A stretch of 64,000 nucleotides of DNA, taken from Actomonas aquatica. Its GTDB lineage: Bacteria; Verrucomicrobiota; Verrucomicrobiia; Opitutales; Opitutaceae. The notes under the pieces were generated by a model, which made no database searches, was not told where the DNA came from, and worked only from the letters and a program-made list of their open reading frames with translations. A program made the translations under genes and the position numbers. The stretch lies in assembly GCF_019679435.2 (NCBI RefSeq), contig NZ_CP139781.1, positions 2,542,001 to 2,606,000 on the forward strand, read 5' to 3'. Below are positions 30,078 through 38,464 of the stretch, piece after piece (the first letter of the stretch is position 1; each line of letters opens with the position of its first letter).

Positions 30078-32003
30078 ATGATCCGCGCCTTTCAGTGGGA
30101 CCTGGCCCGCCAAGTCGAACGCCTCGACTGGCTGCTCGCCCAATTGCCCAAGTATTCAAAGTGGGGATACAACGAACTGTATCTGCACCTCGAGGACGCG
30201 GTCGACTACCCCAGCCTGCCGGGCGTGGCCCGGCGCGACGCCTACTCCTGGCGCCAGCTCACGCGGCTGGTAACAACCGCGCAGGCGCACGGGATCGGCG
30301 TCGTGCCGATCGTGAACCTGCTGGGCCACACCCAATACCTGATAAAAACGCCCGAATGGCGTGACCTCAATGAACTGCGCGCCGCCGACGGTTCGCCTCT
30401 GCCGGAGGGCCAGATCTGCCCAAGCCATCCGCGCACCCTCGAGGTTGCGACGAAACTGCTCGATGACATCGCGCCGCTTTGCACCGCCGGTAAGGTGCAC
30501 GTCGGGCTCGATGAATCTTTCGTGATCGGGCGCCATCCGCTGGCCCGCGAAGACGTGGCCACCCTCGGTCTCGGCGGCTACTTCGCGCGCTACGTCAACG
30601 AGCTCCATCGCCTCTGCACCGATCGCCAGCTGCAGATGGGAATTTGGGCGGATATGTTGGTGCTGTTTCCCGACGCCATCGCTGAGCTGCCCGCCGGGAT
30701 CGCGGCCTACGATTGGTATTATTATGCGTTTGGGCGCAGTCCTCGTTTTGAGGCGCAAAATTTCCGTGCCTACGACCTCGCGCCGAAGCTACGAGCGCGC
30801 GGGATCGATTACTGGGGCTGCCCGATGAACGGGGCTTTCCGCCACGAACCGTTGCCGGTTTTCGGCGACCGACTGGCCAATGCTCAATCCTGGTGGCGCC
30901 GCTGCCGCCAGGTGGGCGCCAGCGGCTTTCTCGTCACCGGTTGGGAACCAAACCGCCTCGCCCTCGAAACCACTATGGTCGTGGACGCCGCCATCGCTTC
31001 ACTCTGGCTCGACGATGAGGACATCGACCAGGTCAGCATGCTGGAACGCGGCTTCACCCGGGTCTATGGCAAGCGCCAAGCCCGCGAGCGGGCGCGCCTG
31101 ATGATGGCCTGCGATGAGCGCGCCTTTTCCGGCTATGCGCGTTGGGAAACCCACCTCCATTGGGACAGTTGCCAGGGGCGCGATGGCGCTGCCCTCTACG
31201 CCGCCGACGAACGCTTTTTCGCTCGTGCCCTTCACCAGCCGTTGCCCTCGGTCTTTGCGGCGAGCCTGCAGTGGCGTCACTACCTCGCCGCGCGTGATCG
31301 GCTTATTCGCCATCAGGCGCAACTCGTCCACCGCGCCCGCCGTTTGGTCCACCGCGATCGCCGCGCCTTGCTGCCACGGCTAGTGAATATGGCCATCGAT
31401 GAGCTCGCCGCCTTCCGGGAGCTCCATGATCGGTGTCGTGCCACAGTGGATACCATGTGGCTGAGCACCCGACGCCAAAGTCAGCCCAACCCCAACCGCC
31501 GGATTCTGAGCGATGATCTCGTCCGCCTGCGCGAGCTCCAGGGCTGGTGGAAAAAGACCCAACGCGATGACACACAGCTCGCCACCGCCTCCCCTGTCAC
31601 CGGTCGCTGGCAACTCCGCCTGCTGGTGCACACCACGCACCCCAACCTCCAAGCCGTCACAGTCGAAATACAACAACCCGACGGCTCGTGGCGCCTGGAG
31701 CTGCAACGCTACCTGATCGAGTTTCGCAACCACGCGGCCCGCCGCCGCGCGCGCCTGCGCCATTGGCTGAGCTTGCCCCTCGACTCCGCCGACACCCCGG
31801 TGCGCATCGGTCTATGCGGCTTGGGCACCTTCAGTATCAGCGACACCCATCTCACCGATGGCGTGACGGAGTGGCGGCCGTCCGGCCGCTACCGGCGCGT
31901 GAAGCTGGGCCAAACGAAAGACCCGGTTTCGATCGTGGAGGTCGACCGCACCCAAGCGCGGGCGACCTGGCAACCGCGCTGGGTGACTCAACTGCAGCGT
32001 TGA
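30078..32003 (+). CDS. GH20-like glycoside hydrolase, cytoplasmic, with long C-terminal region
   Basis: A 641-residue protein whose first part is a glycoside hydrolase family 20-like TIM barrel: WGYNELYLHLED (about 29-40), HGIGVVPIVNLLGH (about 71-84) and KVHVGLDESF (about 139-148). The Asp-Glu pair of the last (D145-E146) corresponds to the GH20 catalytic residues, which act through the substrate acetamido group. The classical HxGGDE is changed to HVGLDE. No signal peptide is present, unlike secreted hexosaminidases. The region after about 350 is rich in Arg, Ala, Leu and helical, then ends in beta-like segments (VTGRWQLRLLVHTTHPNL); I do not recognise it. The probable substrate is a beta-hexosaminide taken up or recycled from the wall. 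Confidence 0.75.
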   Translation: MIRAFQWDLARQVERLDWLLAQLPKYSKWGYNELYLHLEDAVDYPSLPGVARRDAYSWRQLTRLVTTAQAHGIGVVPIVNLLGHTQYLIKTPEWRDLNELRAADGSPLPEGQICPSHPRTLEVATKLLDDIAPLCTAGKVHVGLDESFVIGRHPLAREDVATLGLGGYFARYVNELHRLCTDRQLQMGIWADMLVLFPDAIAELPAGIAAYDWYYYAFGRSPRFEAQNFRAYDLAPKLRARGIDYWGCPMNGAFRHEPLPVFGDRLANAQSWWRRCRQVGASGFLVTGWEPNRLALETTMVVDAAIASLWLDDEDIDQVSMLERGFTRVYGKRQARERARLMMACDERAFSGYARWETHLHWDSCQGRDGAALYAADERFFARALHQPLPSVFAASLQWRHYLAARDRLIRHQAQLVHRARRLVHRDRRALLPRLVNMAIDELAAFRELHDRCRATVDTMWLSTRRQSQPNPNRRILSDDLVRLRELQGWWKKTQRDDTQLATASPVTGRWQLRLLVHTTHPNLQAVTVEIQQPDGSWRLELQRYLIEFRNHAARRRARLRHWLSLPLDSADTPVRIGLCGLGTFSISDTHLTDGVTEWRPSGRYRRVKLGQTKDPVSIVEVDRTQARATWQPRWVTQLQR

Positions 32004-32018
32004 GCGGTCGAGCGAGCG

Positions 32019-33935
32019 CTACGGTCTGAAGAAGTAGTGCTGCAGGAACGCATCCACGGCCTCGAGATAGGCGGCCTGCGCCTCAGCGGCCCCAAAACCG
32101 TGTCCGGAGTCCTTCTCGTAGTAGGTCTCGTAAGGCACATCGCGTGCTTTAAGAGCCCGCTCCAATCGCACCGATTGGGAAATATCGACATTCGGATCCT
32201 TCCGACCGTGGGCGATGAAGATCGGAATGCGAATATTGTCGGTGTAGTGAATCGGCGAGAAGCGCGCGATCTTCTCTTTGTCATCGCCGAGGTGCTTGCG
32301 CTGCCATTGGTAGGCGAACGAAGACCGCCCCTTCTGGTCGGTCATACGCATCTCCCAATCGAAGACGCCCACGTTGGTAATGGCGACTTGGTAGAGGTCA
32401 GGTTCCCACGCCGCTCCGGCGACAGCCAGGTAACCACCGAAGCTCGCCCCCATGATCGCAAGGCGATCCGGGTCGGCGATGCCGGCCTTGACCAAGGCCT
32501 TCACCCCATCGGTGACGTCGTCGTGCATCTTTCGATAGTCGAAGCGATCCGTCTCCGAGACTGCGACGCTGAAGCCGGTCGAGCCGCGGTAGTTGGGCTG
32601 GAGCACGGCGAAGCCGCGCGAGGCCAAGAACTGCACTTCACCATCGTAACGCCATACGTCCCGCGCCCACGGACCACCGTGTCCAAGCACGATAAGCGGA
32701 TACGGTTTTTTGGCGTCCGACGTGGCCGGCAAAGTCAGGTAGGCCTGCAGGCGAAGCCCGTCGCGAGCGGGATAGCCAAACGAGGAGGTCGGAGAGAGCG
32801 GCACACCGGCCAACCACGGGGCCGAAGCCGCTACGTGCTGGATCGCACCGGTATCCAAATCGGCGAGGAAATACTGTCCCGGTTCGGTCGAACTCACCGC
32901 CACAAAAATGGCTTTTTCGGCTTCGCTGGCGCGGTCGGTCAACACGATGTCGTATCCCTCCAAGGCGGCAGTGAGACGCTCATGCACGACGGCGAGTCGG
33001 TCTTCAAACCATTCGGAATGGGTGCGCACTCGCGTGTATTGCACGCCTTCCAATTTCTGTCCGTCCCGGCTCAACACCAGACGAGTGGTGGCCAAGTTGT
33101 AGTCGGAATCATGATACACCTCTTCGCCCCACTCCTGCGCCAATAGATCGTAGCGATAAATGCTGCTGCCTCCATCCGCCGTGCGGCGGGATACCCAGGC
33201 GGTAATGTCGTCTTCGGCCACGGCCAGGATCGGAGTCTCCTCGGGATCCAGTGGCAGTGACGACCAGCTTTCCTCTTCGCGATCGAGCAGGAAGGTCAAC
33301 ATGCGCCCCTCGTCGAAACTCACCGCCAACACGGGCTCACCAGCCACGTTGGGGATGTAATTGAGCACGATGCCCTGCGGGACCGCCGGGAAGCGGTTGC
33401 GCACGGCGCTCATGTTGGAGGTCGCCTGGCGATTGTTGAGATCGACCAAGGTGCTGATCTCCATCAGCACGCCAGCTTCATCGCTGTAGGAACGGACGTA
33501 GACTCGATTGCCCCCGTCGCGCGGCACGCTTACGAAGCCCTGCACACCTTCGTTCACCCGCGCGAGACGTCCGGTCTTGCGGTCGTAAACAAACATGCCC
33601 AGGCCGTGGAGTTTGTCCTTGGTGAGGACCATACCGAGGCGGCGGTTATCAATCCAAATGAAGGTGCCAACATCGGCATTCTCCGTCCCGGCCACCCCCT
33701 GCTTTTCGCCACTGGCAAGATCGAGGATCTCAAGACTCATCAAGTCGTCGGCCCCCACGCGCCGATAGGCGATGGCGGTGCCGTCGGGCGAAAGCTGCAC
33801 GTTGATAAATTCCGGTTTGCGGGACGCCAGCTCCGGGGAAAGTGGCGCGGCGGTAAGCGTGCTCGGAAGCAACGACGACACCGAGAGGGTCGCGCTGACG
33901 AATGCGGCGCGAAGGAGGCGGGAGAAGCAGAACAT
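32019..33935 (-). CDS. secreted S9 family (prolyl oligopeptidase-like) peptidase
   Basis: A 638-residue serine peptidase. Signal peptide at 1-29 (FVSATLSVSSLLPSTLTAA). The N-terminal half is beta-propeller-like (repeated LEILDLASGEKQ, FIWIDNRRLGMVL, MFVYDRKTGRLARV). The C-terminal alpha/beta-hydrolase domain has the oxyanion HGGPWARD, nucleophile S498 in GASFGGY, D580 in GRKDPNV and H612 in DSGHGFG. The family cleaves short peptides, often acylaminoacyl or dipeptidyl substrates; exact specificity cannot be told. It probably acts in the periplasm. It lies 49 bases downstream of the coiled-coil gene on the same strand, past the receptor operon terminator. Confidence 0.9.
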   Translation of the reverse strand: MFCFSRLLRAAFVSATLSVSSLLPSTLTAAPLSPELASRKPEFINVQLSPDGTAIAYRRVGADDLMSLEILDLASGEKQGVAGTENADVGTFIWIDNRRLGMVLTKDKLHGLGMFVYDRKTGRLARVNEGVQGFVSVPRDGGNRVYVRSYSDEAGVLMEISTLVDLNNRQATSNMSAVRNRFPAVPQGIVLNYIPNVAGEPVLAVSFDEGRMLTFLLDREEESWSSLPLDPEETPILAVAEDDITAWVSRRTADGGSSIYRYDLLAQEWGEEVYHDSDYNLATTRLVLSRDGQKLEGVQYTRVRTHSEWFEDRLAVVHERLTAALEGYDIVLTDRASEAEKAIFVAVSSTEPGQYFLADLDTGAIQHVAASAPWLAGVPLSPTSSFGYPARDGLRLQAYLTLPATSDAKKPYPLIVLGHGGPWARDVWRYDGEVQFLASRGFAVLQPNYRGSTGFSVAVSETDRFDYRKMHDDVTDGVKALVKAGIADPDRLAIMGASFGGYLAVAGAAWEPDLYQVAITNVGVFDWEMRMTDQKGRSSFAYQWQRKHLGDDKEKIARFSPIHYTDNIRIPIFIAHGRKDPNVDISQSVRLERALKARDVPYETYYEKDSGHGFGAAEAQAAYLEAVDAFLQHYFFRP

Positions 33936-33983
33936 AAAAGAAAAGGTGGCGCGGGATTCGCCGCGCCGGATGAGGTTGATCGA

Positions 33984-34544
33984 TCAGTTGCGGCTGACCA
34001 ACTCCACGCGGGGAGTCTGGCGCACGCCTTCAATTTCGAGGAAGAAGCTGCCCAACATGCCGGGCTTGATCGTCACCGCCTTGCCGGCGTCCTCGCGTGG
34101 AGACCAATATTTGCCCTCGACGACGCGCCAGACCTGGCCGTTTTCGAGGCGGAAAAGCGTGCCGGCATTCCAGCCACGGAACTCCTCGGTGAGGCGAGAG
34201 CTGACCGTGGTATATTCAATCTTGGTGCCCGGCGTGAGCAGCACCTTGGCGCGCTGGATGAGGGACTGGTCGGACGCATTTTCCTGCTCGGCGATGACCG
34301 CCTGCGCCTCCTCCAGTTGCTGCCGGGTCGACACCAACTCCTCCTCTTTTTCCGCCAACGAGGAGGCGGAACGACCATGGACGTAATTCTGAACAGCGGC
34401 CTCAAGTACGGCAAGTTGCGCCGGAGTAAGCGCCTCCAGCCCCATCGTGGCTCGCGCCTCGGCGGGCAAACTGTCGACGAACGACGGGGAGGTCGGTTGG
34501 GCCCAAAGGGCTGCAGCCAGCAACGGAAGTATCAGGAATTTCAT
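33984..34544 (-). CDS. secreted coiled-coil protein of unknown function
   Basis: A 186-residue protein with a signal peptide (MKFLILPLLAAALWA-QP). After a short helical domain (LTPAQLAVLEAAVQNYVHG) comes a heptad-patterned coiled coil (about 60-95, LAEKEEELVSTRQQLEEAQAV read by its leucines and charged pairs) and a beta-rich end (IEYTTVSSRLTEEFRGWNAGTLFRLENGQVWRVVEG, WSPREDAGKAVTIKPGMLGSFFLEIEG). The latter resembles small SH3-like or DUF-type modules seen in verrucomicrobial secreted proteins. It may be transcribed with the S9 peptidase downstream. The start ATG at 34544 gives the signal peptide. Confidence 0.6.
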   Translation of the reverse strand: MKFLILPLLAAALWAQPTSPSFVDSLPAEARATMGLEALTPAQLAVLEAAVQNYVHGRSASSLAEKEEELVSTRQQLEEAQAVIAEQENASDQSLIQRAKVLLTPGTKIEYTTVSSRLTEEFRGWNAGTLFRLENGQVWRVVEGKYWSPREDAGKAVTIKPGMLGSFFLEIEGVRQTPRVELVSRN

Positions 34545-34584
34545 GACATTCGAAAGTGGGCGGGGTAAGGAAACCAAGAAAGAA

Positions 34585-34613
34585 GGCCGTGCTCCCGGGA
34601 TGGAAGCACGGCC
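34585..34613 (-). terminator. terminator of TonB receptor 1
   Basis: GGCCGTGCT (34585-34593) pairs with AGCACGGCC (34605-34613), 11-base loop. On the minus strand it is followed by TTCTTTCTTG, a weak T tract. It lies about 40 bases past the receptor stop. Confidence 0.7.
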
Positions 34614-34651
34614 GTAAGACTTACCTAATATAGTGAAGACTTGGTCCGCGC

Positions 34652-37477
34652 TTAGAACTCGCGGGTGATCTTCGCATACCAGAAGGCAGGCGAGTGATCA
34701 TTCACACCCGGGGTGGAACCCGAGGCGTCAAAACCGTCGAGAGGCGGATCCTCGTTGAGGAGGTTGTTCACACCGAGGAGCAGCTTGGTCTTCTCGAAAC
34801 CGTTGTAGGTGACGGAGGCGTTGACCGTGATCTGGGGATCCACGTCGTAGACGAGGTAGAGCGTGTCATCAGCCGTGAAGATGTTGCCGAAGGACAGCGA
34901 GCGGGTGCGCTTGCCGCGATAGACGGCGAAGGTGCTCACGCCCCAGTCCTTGTAGGTCCAACCGAAGGACGCGTTACCGTTCCATTCCGCGGTGAGGTAA
35001 CCACCAACCTGCTCGGAGCCATCAAGCGTGTAGCTGTCGAGGTAGGTGGCGGACACACCGACGGCGAAGCTGCCAGCGGCGTTGGTGTCCCAGTGGTAAC
35101 GGACGTCGAAGTCGTAACCGGTGTATTCAGCCTCCGAGATGTTGGCGTAGTCGTCGCGAATGAAGAGCACCTGGTTGGTGTTCGGGTCACGAGCGACCTT
35201 GCCAGCGAACAGGGAGTTGCCAGCGGCGGCCTCGCTGAGGAATTCAGCGTAACCATAGAAGTCGGAGAGCTGGGCGAGGAGGTTGCTCTGCTGGAAGTTG
35301 AAGTAATCAACCGAGAAGCTGAGGCCCTCGAGGCGACCCTCGGGCTCGATGGAGAAACCGACGTAGTAGGTGTCGGTCGTCTCCGGCTGGAGGTCCGGGT
35401 TGCCGCCGGACTTGACCTGGATCTGGTCAATTTCCTGCTGGGTCACCGGGTCGAACACCGTGTTGGACGAGAAGGTCGTCGTGCCGGCGTTGTAGAGATA
35501 GGCGAGGTCCGGAGCCTTGAAGGACTCGGCGTAGGAACCGCGAATGATCAGCCAGTCGAGGGGACGGAACTTGATGGCGGCCTTCGGACGGATCTTCTTC
35601 TCGAAACCGTCGTCGGAGTATTCCTCGTAACGACCAGCAAGCTGGATCTCGAGCATTTCGTGCAGCGGCAGGCTGACCTCGGCGTAGAGCGCGGTAAGGT
35701 CGCGGCTGCCGGCGGAGCTGGTGCCTTCGGAACCGCCGAGGATCATGCCCGTGGCATTGAGATCGGTGGCGATGTCTTCGAAGTCTTCACGGCGGTGTTC
35801 ACCACCGATGGCGAGGCCAACCTGGCCACCCGGGAGATCGGCCAGCGGGCCGTCGAGGCGGAAGTCAACACCGCGGTATTCGATCGAGGAGGAGTTCGGG
35901 TTTTCAACCGCGAGGAAGTTGGCGAACGCTTCTTCGTTCTCGCCGAACCAGTTGAAGTAAACGCGCTCATCAAGCGGAGTGGCGGTGTCCCAAACGAGGG
36001 AACCGTCACCGAGGCGGGTCAGACCGTTGAAGGCCTGCTGCATCTTGTAGTCCGGCACCGCGTTGCGGGAGATGTTGAGCACGGTGTTCTTGGAATACAT
36101 GCCACCGACTTCCCAGTTCCACTCCTCGAAGAAGCCGCCCATCTTCTCGAAGTCACCACCGAGACCGACGAGGAAACGCGGCGTGTCGGAGGTCACATCG
36201 TTGATGCGGTTCGGAAGCTCAACCAGACGGCGACGACCGTTAACGACGTCGACGTTCCAGACGTTGAACGGGTTGTAGGCCGGGTAGGTCAGTTGGCTGC
36301 CAACGGAGAGACCTTGGGAGGTTTCGATGTCAACCGGAGTGGCGGCGGAGTAAACCACGGCCTCAGAACGACTGAAGGAAAGTTCCGCGAAGGCGTAGAA
36401 GTTCTCGGTGATGTCGTGATCAATGCGGGTGAAGACATTGAAACGCTGGGTCTCCGGGAACATGCCGTTGGTCAGGTTGTAATTATACCAATTCGTAGCG
36501 CTGGAAGCACCGGCCTCGGTAGGATTGTTGGTCGGGCTAGCGAACGTGCGTCGACCCACCCCCGGGACGGTGAGGTAACCCGGATAACCGCGGGAGGACG
36601 TTTGGTCCCAGTAACCGTCGGCAGTCGGGGTGGTGAGGCCCACGTCAGCGAGGTAGGCGTCGAGGGAGGTGTAACCAGCGGCCTCGAGACCACCGTCATT
36701 CACTTCGTAGCGGCCGTAGTTGGCGGCGGCGATCGAGGTGTTGTCGGCGTCAGCCGAATACGGCAGGTCGCGGGAAAACACTGAGTTCTGCTCTTCCCAG
36801 CTCATCGAGGTGAAGATGCTGGTGTCACGGCCCACGGTGCCAAAGGTGAGACTGGCGCGCTTCATCAGGCCATCCGTGTCGAAGTAGTTACCGACGGTAA
36901 GGGAGGCCTCAGCACCGACGTAGCTCTTCTTCAGGCGGAAGTTGACCACACCGGCCACGGCATCGGAGCCGTAGAGGGCGGAACCACCGTCCTTGAGGAT
37001 GTCGAGAGACTCAATCGCGGCGTCCGGAATCGAGTTCAAGTCGAACACCGTCTGGAAACCATCAAAGCCCGGCGCAGCATAAGGAACTGCACGGCGGCCA
37101 TTGATGAGCACCAGGGTGCCATTGTTGCCGAGACCGCGGAGGTTGAAGGAGTTCACACCGGGCGTGAAGCTGGTGCCGGAATCGGTCGGCGTCAGGGCCT
37201 GACCATTGTTGAAGGGAAGCGCCCGCACCGCATCAGCGATGGTGGGAAAACCCATGGATTCGATGGTGCCCGCGTTCAGCGAAACCACCGGATTCGGAGT
37301 TTCGACATCGAGACGCTTGATACGGGAACCCGTGACCTCGAATTTTTCGAGGACGATCTCATCTTCGGACGAGTCGGAGGATTCGGAAGTGCTCTGGGCG
37401 AAGGCCACGGAGCTACCGGCCACGCTCATGACAAGCGCAAGCGGCATCACGAATCCCTTGAAGGGACGGATGTTCAT
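34652..37477 (-). CDS. TonB-dependent outer-membrane receptor 1
   Basis: A 941-residue outer-membrane active transporter. Signal peptide 1-27 (cleavage near AFA-QS), a Ser/Glu/Asp-rich linker, then EIVLEKFEVTGSRI (about 40-53), the start of the plug. Plug motifs follow: NSFNLRGLGNNGTLVLINGRR, LDILKDGGSALYGSDAVAGVVNF (about 160-182). The barrel contains the receptor-typical RPKAAIKFRPLDWLIIRGSYAESFKAPDL and GLEGLSFSVDYF-type strands and ends in a C-terminal Phe (KITREF). No N-terminal signalling (STN) or carboxypeptidase-regulatory domain is seen. Ligand is unknown; nearby sugar genes are lacking. Leader and N-terminus closely match receptor 2. Confidence 0.93.
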   Translation of the reverse strand: MNIRPFKGFVMPLALVMSVAGSSVAFAQSTSESSDSSEDEIVLEKFEVTGSRIKRLDVETPNPVVSLNAGTIESMGFPTIADAVRALPFNNGQALTPTDSGTSFTPGVNSFNLRGLGNNGTLVLINGRRAVPYAAPGFDGFQTVFDLNSIPDAAIESLDILKDGGSALYGSDAVAGVVNFRLKKSYVGAEASLTVGNYFDTDGLMKRASLTFGTVGRDTSIFTSMSWEEQNSVFSRDLPYSADADNTSIAAANYGRYEVNDGGLEAAGYTSLDAYLADVGLTTPTADGYWDQTSSRGYPGYLTVPGVGRRTFASPTNNPTEAGASSATNWYNYNLTNGMFPETQRFNVFTRIDHDITENFYAFAELSFSRSEAVVYSAATPVDIETSQGLSVGSQLTYPAYNPFNVWNVDVVNGRRRLVELPNRINDVTSDTPRFLVGLGGDFEKMGGFFEEWNWEVGGMYSKNTVLNISRNAVPDYKMQQAFNGLTRLGDGSLVWDTATPLDERVYFNWFGENEEAFANFLAVENPNSSSIEYRGVDFRLDGPLADLPGGQVGLAIGGEHRREDFEDIATDLNATGMILGGSEGTSSAGSRDLTALYAEVSLPLHEMLEIQLAGRYEEYSDDGFEKKIRPKAAIKFRPLDWLIIRGSYAESFKAPDLAYLYNAGTTTFSSNTVFDPVTQQEIDQIQVKSGGNPDLQPETTDTYYVGFSIEPEGRLEGLSFSVDYFNFQQSNLLAQLSDFYGYAEFLSEAAAGNSLFAGKVARDPNTNQVLFIRDDYANISEAEYTGYDFDVRYHWDTNAAGSFAVGVSATYLDSYTLDGSEQVGGYLTAEWNGNASFGWTYKDWGVSTFAVYRGKRTRSLSFGNIFTADDTLYLVYDVDPQITVNASVTYNGFEKTKLLLGVNNLLNEDPPLDGFDASGSTPGVNDHSPAFWYAKITREF

Positions 37478-37600
37478 AGTTCGTTCTGTTGTGTTGTAGT
37501 TGATCCTGAATCCGTCCGCCGAGGCGGGCTGATTCGGATGCTGCGCTACGCCCCGCGGCAATACCGCACAAGAACGAACTAACGTTTCTGCAAAATTCTG

Positions 37601-37608
37601 AACCGGTT
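37601..37608. promoter_or_regulatory. AACCGGTT palindrome, operator-like, upstream of TonB receptor 1
   Basis: AACCGGTT in the context TGAACCGGTTTAAA, a near-perfect inverted repeat with CpG centre like LacI/GalR-family operators. It lies about 127 bases upstream of the receptor start. Confidence 0.45.
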
Positions 37609-37736
37609 TAAACTATTACCCGGGTTATACTTATGAGATTCCCGCAATCGAACCGCTACGCAAAGGGTGATAATCCCGCCTCGTCTTACTTGTATTCAAT
37701 TACTTACGACGATCGATGCTTTGAACGAACCCCCTG

Positions 37737-37754
37737 AACCGGTTCCAACCGGTT
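37737..37754. promoter_or_regulatory. paired AACCGGTT palindromes, 10-bp spacing
   Basis: Two complete AACCGGTT sites (37737-37744 and 37747-37754) with centres 10 bp apart, i.e. one helical turn on the same face of the DNA. A further AACCGG half-match follows at 37766. Confidence 0.45.
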
Positions 37755-38003
37755 ATTTCACCCTCAACCGGCGCCCTGCTATTCATCATTTTCATAGAAG
37801 GGCGCACCATCACAGCGCCCCAGATTGTATTCATCATCATGATACATTATCTTTTTTGCGATTTAATTGCGCGTCCGAGTTGAGATCTCAGAATAATCCG
37901 CCATAGGGAATGTTCTTCAGGGAACTTAAACCTGCCCACCGTAGTCACACCGGTTTGCTATTTCCTGTGTCGTCCGGCACGCGAGCTGCAAAACACACTA
38001 CCC

Positions 38004-38273
38004 ATGACCACTAAAACCAAAATTGCTTCAATCCTCATCCTCGTCTCATCTTTCGCGCTGTCCGGCTGTGCCAGCAAAACCTCCGCCGATAAAGCCGACG
38101 ACGAATACGAATACATCACGGTCACGGGCTCCAATCTTCGCGTGAAGGTCAAGAAGGGCACCCGCACACCGGTCGACGGCAAAACCGCTGCCCCGGTCGC
38201 AACGATGGAAGGTTCTGCTATTCACGACGGCTTTGAGACGCCGAAGACCGTCGGCGACTTGGGGAATAACTGA
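38004..38273 (+). CDS. small lipoprotein between two TonB receptors
   Basis: An 89-residue lipoprotein of unknown function. The type II signal ends in the lipobox ALSGC, with Cys22 as the lipidated residue. The mature part has an acidic stretch (DKADDEYEY), then YITVTGSNLRVKVKKG (about 37-52), which resembles the VTGSRI start of TonB receptor plugs, and a loose Pro/Ala/Thr tail ending GDLGNN. The leader (CACACTACCC before ATG) has no Shine-Dalgarno and is like those of the receptors. It is divergent from receptor 1 and convergent with receptor 2. Confidence 0.8.
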   Translation: MTTKTKIASILILVSSFALSGCASKTSADKADDEYEYITVTGSNLRVKVKKGTRTPVDGKTAAPVATMEGSAIHDGFETPKTVGDLGNN

Positions 38274-38328
38274 TCCCAACCTCAGTCATCCCCCCACCGA
38301 GCTAGTTAGCCGGTGTCCTCCAATTTCT

Positions 38329-38357
38329 AAAAGTCCCGCTTTGGCGGGACTTTTTTT
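38329..38357 (+). terminator. rho-independent terminator of the lipoprotein gene
   Basis: AAGTCCCGC (38331-38339) pairs with GCGGGACTT (38344-38352), loop TTTG, followed by a run of seven T (38351-38357). It lies about 55 bases past the lipoprotein stop. Confidence 0.92.
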
Positions 38358-38396
38358 GTGCAGCCCCGGGCCCTCTCCTATTCTTCGCTCCCATCC

Positions 38397-38427
38397 AAAA
38401 TAAAACGCCCACCGTTTCCGGTGGGCG
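38397..38427 (-). terminator. rho-independent terminator of TonB receptor 2
   Basis: CGCCCACCG (38406-38414) pairs with CGGTGGGCG (38419-38427), loop TTTC. On the minus strand it is followed by TTTTATTTTGG. It lies about 40 bases past the receptor stop. Confidence 0.92.
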
Positions 38428-38464
38428 CTTGAATGGAATCAACTAAATCGAAACGAAGCGGATC

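Larger units (their letters stand above)
37478..38003. promoter_or_regulatory. divergent regulatory region of TonB receptor 1 and the lipoprotein
   Basis: A 526-base AT-richer gap with no supported gene. It holds a 14-base leader element shared with receptor 2 (37488-37501), three to four AACCGG-type palindrome sites (37601-37608, 37737-37744, 37747-37754, partial 37766-37771), an AACGTT site at about 37581, and AT-rich tracts near 37830-37870. A short open frame (37667-37906) runs through the operator-like sites and shows no coding character. Confidence 0.6.

Noticed and set aside
34694..36784. 696-codon open frame on plus opposite TonB receptor 1
   Set aside because: Antisense to a clear receptor; no conserved domain.
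37667..37906. 79-codon open frame in the receptor 1 upstream region
   Set aside because: It runs through operator-like palindromes and has a non-coding composition with many His, Pro and Ser residues.
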